Shown piece after piece: positions 6,865-12,119 of a DNA stretch of 21,419 nt. A model generated the notes under the pieces. It saw only the letters and a program-made list of their open reading frames with translations. It made no database searches and had not been told where the DNA came from. The stretch's first letter is position 1, and each line of letters opens with the position of its first letter. A program made the position numbers and the translations under genes. Origin of the DNA: Prevotella sp. (lineage in GTDB: Bacteria > Bacteroidota > Bacteroidia > Bacteroidales > Bacteroidaceae); the NCBI GenBank assembly GCA_021636625.1, contig JAJWLX010000057.1:1-21419 (forward strand), written 5' to 3'.

Positions 6865-6918
6865 GCGATAACACCGCCCTAACTACCTATTTTTATATAG
6901 TTAGGGCGGTGCTATCGC
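6865..6918. terminator. Long hairpin next to repeat copy D, possible terminator
   Basis: Arms 6865-6885 and 6898-6918 pair over 21 bp with one mismatch around a 12-nt T-rich loop; the stem contains CACCGCCCTAACTA. It lies four bases after repeat D and 17 bp before the relic array. Its A/T borders and the GCGATA near its base resemble the hairpin at 1907-1975, which also precedes a 23-bp-pitch array. Function as a terminator is not certain because the T tract is absent. Confidence 0.55.
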
Positions 6919-6935
6919 TAAAATTCGAGACCATT

Positions 6936-7004
6936 TACCACAAAAACACAAAGTAAACTACCGTTAAAATACAAAGTAAAACGCCGCAAAAATATAAAGT
7001 AACT
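6936..7004 (+). repeat. Relic 23-bp-pitch array (3 copies) with a different unit sequence
   Basis: Units start at 6936, 6959 and 6982 with a pitch of exactly 23 bp. The conserved part is YRCCG-type bases, an A-rich run and AYAAAGTAA (AAAGTAA with its G at 6953, 6976 and 6999). The sequence is unrelated to the GCCAAATT core of the intact ATPase cassette, but period and setting are the same: a long hairpin, then the array, then DUF4143 coding sequence (7014-7085). Confidence 0.75.
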
Positions 7005-7013
7005 GTAGAAAAC

Positions 7014-7085
7014 ATGATTTACTATAAAGCCATATCAAGGGAAGACAGAGTAAAGGTTATACCTTTGGCTACATTAAAAGACTAG
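7014..7085 (+). pseudogene. 3'-terminal remnant of a second DUF4143 ATPase gene
   Basis: The frame reads 23 residues to a TAG and ends REDRVKVIPLATLKD. The intact ATPase at 545-1831 ends REDGVYVVPIGCLKD, so nine of the last fifteen residues and the exact C-terminus coincide, including the DGVYVIP-like strand typical of DUF4143 ends. Nothing else of the gene is present: the preceding DNA is the 23-bp array. I read this as the stub left by a deletion that joined an array to the last codons of the gene. The open frame is far too short to be functional. Confidence 0.7.
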
Positions 7086-7096
7086 AAAAAGCTAAT

Positions 7097-7153
7097 TTTT
7101 CGATAGAAAACTAAGAAAAAGTTTGTTTTCTATCGAAAATTTGACTATCTTTG
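7097..7153 (+). promoter_or_regulatory. AbiEi/AbiEii promoter with embedded operator-like inverted repeat
   Basis: TTTG (7122-7125), a 20-bp spacer and TATCTTTG (7146-7153) give a full Bacteroidota promoter. A perfect 15-bp inverted repeat, TTTTCGATAGAAAAC (7097-7111) and its complement (7125-7139), has its right arm between the two promoter boxes. AbiEi antitoxins of known systems repress their operon by binding inverted repeats at the promoter, and this is the expected position. The -7 box ends only 7 bp before the ATG, so the mRNA would be leaderless or nearly so. Confidence 0.8.
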
Positions 7154-7160
7154 TACCCAA

Positions 7161-7790
7161 ATGAGAAATATTCTAATTACATTAGGCAATATTCCAGTAA
7201 CATCTTCGGTCATTGCTTCGCTATATCCAGATGTAAAGACCAAGTTTGCAAAAGTTGCACAGCTGGAAAAGGCGGGTGAAATCATCCGCCTCAGGCGAAA
7301 TCTGTTCGTTGTAAACCCACAAGAAACGGGACAACCACTCACTTCCGGACTTATCGCCAACCATCTGTTGTCTCCATCTTATGTATCTATGCAGACGGCA
7401 TTGAGATATTATGGTTTAATACCCGAAGCTGTATATACAGTTCAATCCATGACTTTTAAGACAGCAAAGGAATACAATACACCCATAGGCAACTTTTGCT
7501 ACTATCATATTTCAAGACCCACCTATCCTATAGGAATTACGCAGATAAAGGAAGAAAACAATGTCTATATAATGGCTACTCCAGAAAAGGCATTATGTGA
7601 TTTGATTGCCAACCAGCCAGGTATCAAACTGAGATACAAGAAGGAAGCATTAGAGTTTCTGGAAGAAAACCTAAGATTTGATATGGACAGATTCTACCAG
7701 CTCAATCCCAAGATATTCGAAGAATATGCAAATATAGGGAAAAAGGCAACATCCATACGCACAATATTAAAACTCTTACAACATGAATGA
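7161..7790 (+). CDS. abiEi: AbiEi-family antitoxin / transcriptional repressor
   Basis: The 209-aa product matches the AbiEi antitoxin family in layout: an N-terminal winged-helix DNA-binding segment (roughly residues 1-50, with VAQLEKAGEIIRLRRNLFVV as recognition helix and wing) followed by the AbiEi C-terminal domain, recognisable from SPSYVSMQTALRYYGLIPE and TPEKALCDLI. In this type IV toxin-antitoxin class the antitoxin opposes the AbiEii nucleotidyltransferase without binding it stably, and represses the operon. The stop codon overlaps the toxin start by 8 nt, so translation is coupled. The start at 7161 keeps the whole winged helix, although the promoter leaves almost no leader. The DNA is A/T-rich compared with metY-cysK, in keeping with horizontal acquisition. 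Confidence 0.88.
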   Translation: MRNILITLGNIPVTSSVIASLYPDVKTKFAKVAQLEKAGEIIRLRRNLFVVNPQETGQPLTSGLIANHLLSPSYVSMQTALRYYGLIPEAVYTVQSMTFKTAKEYNTPIGNFCYYHISRPTYPIGITQIKEENNVYIMATPEKALCDLIANQPGIKLRYKKEALEFLEENLRFDMDRFYQLNPKIFEEYANIGKKATSIRTILKLLQHE

Positions 7791-8607
7791 GATATACCAA
7801 AATATGTTATCAGCTTATGATCTTTCTACAGATCAGGCTAAAAGAAATGCTACTTTTGAGGTAAACCAGCAAATAATTCTTGCCGGTTTGTACCAAGGCG
7901 GCTTCTTCGAAAAGGCAGCTTTTTATGGTGGAACCTGCCTACGCATTTTCCACGGTTTAAATCGCTTCAGTGAAGATATGGATTTCTCTTTATTGAACAA
8001 AGATGAAAGTTTTGACTTCTCCCAATACTTCCAACCAATTATCGACGAGTTTGATGCCATCGGGAGAAGAGTGGACATACAGAAGAAGGACAAGAAGAAT
8101 TTTGGAAAAGTAGAATCAGCCTTTTTAAAAGATACCACCGACGTTTATGACATTTCCTTTCAAACAGAAAAGTCCATCAAAATCAAAATTGAAGTAGATA
8201 CCAATCCACCTCTCCATTTTACTACGGAGCAAAAACTTCTGATAGAGCCTCGTTCTTTCATGACAAGATGCTTTACCCTTCCCAACTTATTTGCCGGCAA
8301 AATGCACGCATTAGTTTATCGAGCATGGAAAAACCGGGTAAAAGGACGCGATTGGTATGATTTCGAATGGTACATCCGAAATAGAATTCCTCTAGATTTC
8401 AAACATCTACAGGAAAGAATCAAAGAATTTAATGGATGCGAGAAATCAAAAGAAGAATTCATTGCCGACTTGGAGCAAAGACTAAAATCTGCAGACATCA
8501 AACAGGTAAAAGCAGATGTGATGCCGTTTATAAAGAATCCTAAAGAAATGACAATCTGGTCCAACGAATACTTTCTGCAATTGGCAAAAATGATAAACTT
8601 TGAATAG
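7783..8607 (+). CDS. abiEii: AbiEii/AbiGii-family nucleotidyltransferase toxin
   Basis: The 274-aa product carries the polymerase-beta-type nucleotidyltransferase signature of AbiEii toxins: GGT at residues 49-51 and a paired acidic motif EDMDFSL with Asp65 and Asp67. The later family motif LPNLFAGKMHALVYRAWKNRVKGRDWYD (about residues 167-193) is also intact, split here by me into FAGKMHAL and KGRDWYDF as key parts. Characterised members transfer nucleotides to tRNA or bind GTP and halt growth, often on phage infection. Overlap with the antitoxin gene and the shared promoter make this a complete two-gene module. It is bracketed by 44-bp direct repeats at 6817 and 8625. No damage to the reading frame is visible, so the toxin is probably functional. 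Confidence 0.9.
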   Translation: MNEIYQNMLSAYDLSTDQAKRNATFEVNQQIILAGLYQGGFFEKAAFYGGTCLRIFHGLNRFSEDMDFSLLNKDESFDFSQYFQPIIDEFDAIGRRVDIQKKDKKNFGKVESAFLKDTTDVYDISFQTEKSIKIKIEVDTNPPLHFTTEQKLLIEPRSFMTRCFTLPNLFAGKMHALVYRAWKNRVKGRDWYDFEWYIRNRIPLDFKHLQERIKEFNGCEKSKEEFIADLEQRLKSADIKQVKADVMPFIKNPKEMTIWSNEYFLQLAKMINFE

Positions 8608-8624
8608 TTAAGGTATCTCCCATT

Positions 8625-8668
8625 CCTATCACATGGGGGCAGTATCAGTTTTGAAAACGGACATTAAA
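8625..8668 (-). repeat. Dispersed repeat, copy E; right 44-bp direct repeat flanking the AbiE locus
   Basis: The repeat begins 17 bp after the abiEii stop codon and matches 6817-6860 with one change in 44 bp. From here to the promoter at 8960 there is no gene. That interval holds a small hairpin (GGGGAAT/ATTCCCC, 8705-8728), a weak A/T-rich hairpin followed by T residues (GCATTTTT/AAAAATGC, 8864-8885) that may end the AbiE transcript, and the operator-like repeats described next. Confidence 0.9.
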
Positions 8669-8898
8669 GGGGGTGGGCTTCCACATTTCACAAGAGAAAA
8701 GAGAGGGGAATTGCGGCAAGCATTCCCCTATGTATATAATAAGGTGTAAGCTCAGGAGTACAATCGGGAAAGGAAGAGGTAAATAGGCTTCAGCGGGAGA
8801 AAGACATTCCTCTCCAACTACATCTCCCAAAAGTTTAAGAAATGCTAAAAAGACCCTTTTTGGGCATTTTTCACTAAAAAAATGCATTTTTGGGGCAA

Positions 8899-8967
8899 TT
8901 GATCCAAATCAAGGCAAAATTGAACCAATTTGAACCAATTCAGTTTCATTTATTTTATATATCTTTG
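8899..8967 (+). promoter_or_regulatory. Promoter and candidate operator of the SPFH/protease operon
   Basis: TATCTTTG (8960-8967) followed by CACCC is a good -7 box for the long operon; a clear -33 TTTG at the normal distance is missing. Upstream, TTGAWCCAA occurs three times, at 8899-8907, 8920-8928 and 8930-8938, spaced 21 and 10 bp apart, so all three lie on one face of the helix. A weak -33 together with phased repeats suggests activation by a regulator, which is not encoded nearby. The leader to the first likely start (9051) is about 78 nt. Confidence 0.6.
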
Positions 8968-9050
8968 CACCCAAATATGAGTTAGTTATCAACGTAAATT
9001 GATATTCTTAACGATTGTATAAAGTAAATGAAATTATTCTTATAGGGGAT

Positions 9051-9242
9051 ATGACAATACTACTTATCATATTAATAGGAATCGGAATATTTGTACTTCT
9101 CGGCATTCTGGGCTGGGGAATACAGCTTTTGGGATTTCTCGGAGGACTCTTAGGTGAAGGCATCACTGGATGCATAGGATGCTTCATCAAGTTCTTTTGG
9201 GTGATTCTGCTAATAGCTATATTTATTGCGCTGATACAATAA
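9051..9242 (+). CDS. Small glycine-rich membrane protein (63 aa)
   Basis: The product is almost wholly hydrophobic: one membrane span at about residues 2-25 (LLIILIGIGIFVLLGILGW), a glycine-rich middle (GFLGGLLGEGITGCIGC) and a second span at about 40-62. An upstream TTG at 9015 is in frame, but the ATG at 9051 is preceded by GGGG and begins exactly at the hydrophobic part, so I prefer it. It is the first gene of the operon and ends 32 bp before the zinc-ribbon/SPFH gene. No family is recognised. Size and glycine pattern allow a membrane anchor for the SPFH proteins or a small pore-forming effector; the sequence does not decide between them. Confidence 0.7.
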   Translation: MTILLIILIGIGIFVLLGILGWGIQLLGFLGGLLGEGITGCIGCFIKFFWVILLIAIFIALIQ

Positions 9243-9274
9243 CCAGTCATTTAATCTTAAAAACAATAACCATT

Positions 9275-12067
9275 ATGACATATTGCAAGAAATGCGGCGC
9301 AATGCTGCAACCGGGAATGAAATTCTGTACGAAGTGTGGACAACCTATTGACTTGCAACCACAGGCTCCAACCCAGCCACAAGGAGTTAGCAAGCCTCAA
9401 CGTCCTCAACCACTGAAAGCCATGGCTCCTCAACAGCCTATGAAGCCTCAACCTATGAGACCTCAAGCACCGGGTATGCCCCCAAAACCGATGCAGCCTC
9501 AGCGCCCAGTAATGCCTCAGGCTCCACAGTCTCCACAAGCCAGCAAGGGTATGTTTACCAATGCCGTTCGCTCTGTAGCAAACGCCATGACTGGTGGTGC
9601 GCTCAATCGCCAGATTGCAGAAGAACAGAGAAGAGCCGTTAACCAGCAAGCTACTGAAAGCCAGTCGGAAATTCGTGATGCCAGAAATGCACAGCAGCAG
9701 GCTGAACAAGCACAGATTGCTGCCGAAAGAGAGGCTGAACGTAGCCGCGACCGCCGCAGTATGGAAGCTGTGGATGGTGTTGACGTGGTAAGAGGCAGAA
9801 CCATCTGGAATATCCAACCAGGAGAAATCGCTCGCAAGATTAGCGAACGAGAACTCGACGAAATAGAAAAGTTGAAAGGCATCATCGTTCAGGAAGGTTG
9901 CACCGCCATCATTTTTGCCAATGGTGAGCTGGTTTCAACCCTCTCAGCAGGTGCATACCTCTTTTATAAGTCTGTAGAAGAAGAGCAGGCTGCTATCAAG
10001 AATGCGGTAGAAAAGGCTGAGAAAGATATGGCTGAAGCCGAAAAGCGTGAACGAGACCGCAAGCGCCAGGCTGAGCCTACCTTCCGCCAGCTCGGTATCG
10101 TAGGAGAAGTAGGCCGTGGCTTCAACTGGCTCGGTCGCATCATCTTCGGCGAAAAGAAAGGTGAACAGAAAGAAAAAGCCAAGAAGCGCCAACTGGATTA
10201 TGCCCGCATCTTAGCCCGCATCACCCAGGCTCCTATCCTGTCGGTCTATATCGTCAGCAACCGTTTCATCACCCTCACTTTCGGTGGAGCGATGAACGAG
10301 AATGGCGAACTTGCCTTTCAGCCATACACCATTCCGATGGGCATCCATGATGTGCAGATTGGAGTATCTTTCCAGATGAGCATCAGCGATATTCATACCT
10401 TCGCCACCAATTACCTTACCGACCACAACAGCGTAACAACTAGAGAATTACAGCAGTTGCTCAATGGTACCGTAGAAACCCTGTTGCGCCAGGAACTCCG
10501 CAACCAGAACTACGAGTCTGCCGGACTGACTGCCGAAACTGTAAATGTACTGAAAGAGAAGATCCGCCAGACCATCAACCAGCAGGTATTCGGCATAGAA
10601 TGCACTCAGGTTCTGAATATCACCGACAGCAACCAGGACTTTGAGCGTTTCCGTCAGGTAGAACGCCAGCTCTATAACACTGAGAAGGAACTCGACTTCA
10701 TGCACCGCACCGGAGAATTCCGAAACCGAATGGAAGTTGAGGCCAACTCCCAGCAGATTTCTTCTGCACAAAACACCGAGGATTTGCGCCATGCCCTCCA
10801 GGGCATCAACAAAGACCAGTTGCTCCACGATGATGAGTTGGAGGAATTCGTCCAGATGCTCGAAAGTCAGAAGCGCATCCGCCAGGCTAAGACCCAGGAA
10901 GAGGAGTTCGAAGCCCTGGAAGACCTCCGCAAGAACCGTCTGGTCAAGCAGGAGGAAATGGAAGTGCTCGAAGATGAACTTGCACACAAGAAGATTCCTC
11001 GTGAGGAAATCACGGAAATCATGCGCATCCAGAGCCAGCAGAACATCGACACAGCCCGTCTCAAGGCAGAATGGGCACTCGATGATTCCCGTACCGACCA
11101 CGACTGGGAACGTGAAGATCTGGAACGCCGCCGTAACTGGGGCATCGAAGATGAAGAGCGTGAACGCCAGTGGATGCAGGAAGAAAAGGAATACAACCGC
11201 GACTTCAACCGAAAGGCGAAGGAGGATGATTACGACTTCCAGCAGATGATGCGTCAACGCGAACTGGATAAGGAAGACCACCTCCTGGCACGCAACGAGA
11301 AACTGGAAGACGACCGCCTTGCCTATGAGCGCAACCGCCAGGAAAAGATGGACGATGACCAGTTGGAAGCCAACCGTCACCAGCGCCAAATGGACAAGCT
11401 GCAGCAGATGGCTCAGATGCAGGCACAGCTCGACCAGCAGAAATATCAGCACGAAGAAAACGTAGCCACCATTCAGAGTAATGAACAGATGAATCGTGAC
11501 AACCATTTCGCCAATATGACCGCCGAACAGATTCGTGCCGCACAACTCTCCCACCTCACCGGAGATGCACAGGTAGCTATGGCAAACGCCTATAACGGCG
11601 AGAAGGAAGCCGAAAACCTGCGACAGACTGCAGCAGAAAAGGAAGCGATGATGCAGCAGATGCTACAGATGCAGCAGCAGAACAGCAATGCCCAGATGGA
11701 AGCCATGATGAAGATGGCCGGCATGATAAAAGATACAGCCACCGGCATCAGCGGCACCCAGCAAAGCCAGCAGCAACAGCGCATCAATCAGTTGGAAGAG
11801 GAAAACCGACGCCAGCAGGAGCGAGTAGATCATACCCAGGATGTGGCTATGAACAACATCTCGCAGGTAAGCACTGCTGCCGCCAACAATCTGAACGCCT
11901 TCAATGGCGGACTCGGTGGAAATACTACAGGAAGCCAAGCAGCTCCACAACAGGCAGCTCCTCAGCAGGAATTGATAGAATGCCAGTGCTACAACTGTGG
12001 ACACACCATCCACATTGCACCAGGCACACCAAACTGTCCTGACTGTGGTGCACCTTTCCAATGGTAA
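9275..12067 (+). CDS. Zinc-ribbon / SPFH (Band 7-like) / coiled-coil / zinc-ribbon protein
   Basis: The ATG at 9275 starts directly at a zinc ribbon and gives 930 aa; the frame is open further upstream, but that part overlaps the preceding gene. Order of parts: zinc ribbon with Cys4, Cys7, Cys18 and Cys21; a Pro/Gln/Met-rich linker (about 28-95, with APGMPPKPMQPQ); a short charged coiled coil; an SPFH-like region (about 185-450, with NIQPGEIARKI, VQEGCTAIIFANGELV, LSAGAYLF and a later VSFQMSISDIHTF); a very long charged coiled coil rich in Glu, Arg and Gln (about 450-840); and a second zinc ribbon at the end (CYNC at 905-908, CPDC at 921-924). This resembles bacterial SPFH proteins often annotated as virion-core-protein-like. 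SPFH proteins oligomerise on membranes into rings or cages, so I infer a scaffold. The two terminal zinc ribbons could bind nucleic acid or partners. Confidence 0.8.
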   Translation: MTYCKKCGAMLQPGMKFCTKCGQPIDLQPQAPTQPQGVSKPQRPQPLKAMAPQQPMKPQPMRPQAPGMPPKPMQPQRPVMPQAPQSPQASKGMFTNAVRSVANAMTGGALNRQIAEEQRRAVNQQATESQSEIRDARNAQQQAEQAQIAAEREAERSRDRRSMEAVDGVDVVRGRTIWNIQPGEIARKISERELDEIEKLKGIIVQEGCTAIIFANGELVSTLSAGAYLFYKSVEEEQAAIKNAVEKAEKDMAEAEKRERDRKRQAEPTFRQLGIVGEVGRGFNWLGRIIFGEKKGEQKEKAKKRQLDYARILARITQAPILSVYIVSNRFITLTFGGAMNENGELAFQPYTIPMGIHDVQIGVSFQMSISDIHTFATNYLTDHNSVTTRELQQLLNGTVETLLRQELRNQNYESAGLTAETVNVLKEKIRQTINQQVFGIECTQVLNITDSNQDFERFRQVERQLYNTEKELDFMHRTGEFRNRMEVEANSQQISSAQNTEDLRHALQGINKDQLLHDDELEEFVQMLESQKRIRQAKTQEEEFEALEDLRKNRLVKQEEMEVLEDELAHKKIPREEITEIMRIQSQQNIDTARLKAEWALDDSRTDHDWEREDLERRRNWGIEDEERERQWMQEEKEYNRDFNRKAKEDDYDFQQMMRQRELDKEDHLLARNEKLEDDRLAYERNRQEKMDDDQLEANRHQRQMDKLQQMAQMQAQLDQQKYQHEENVATIQSNEQMNRDNHFANMTAEQIRAAQLSHLTGDAQVAMANAYNGEKEAENLRQTAAEKEAMMQQMLQMQQQNSNAQMEAMMKMAGMIKDTATGISGTQQSQQQQRINQLEEENRRQQERVDHTQDVAMNNISQVSTAAANNLNAFNGGLGGNTTGSQAAPQQAAPQQELIECQCYNCGHTIHIAPGTPNCPDCGAPFQW

Positions 12068-12119
12068 GCCCTCTCCAGAAAATGCAACAAGAAGTCTAAA
12101 CATATAAAGTAATCAGACT

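Noticed and set aside
8645..8887. 80-aa minus-strand open reading frame after the AbiE locus
   Set aside because: It starts in a weak hairpin and ends in repeat copy E, has no promoter or recognisable domain, and looks like chance.
10448..11554. Long minus-strand open reading frame (368 codons) opposite the SPFH coiled coil
   Set aside because: It is the mirror of a Glu/Gln/Arg-rich coding strand and gives a Leu/Val/Phe-rich, low-complexity translation with no domain. The plus-strand gene explains the DNA.
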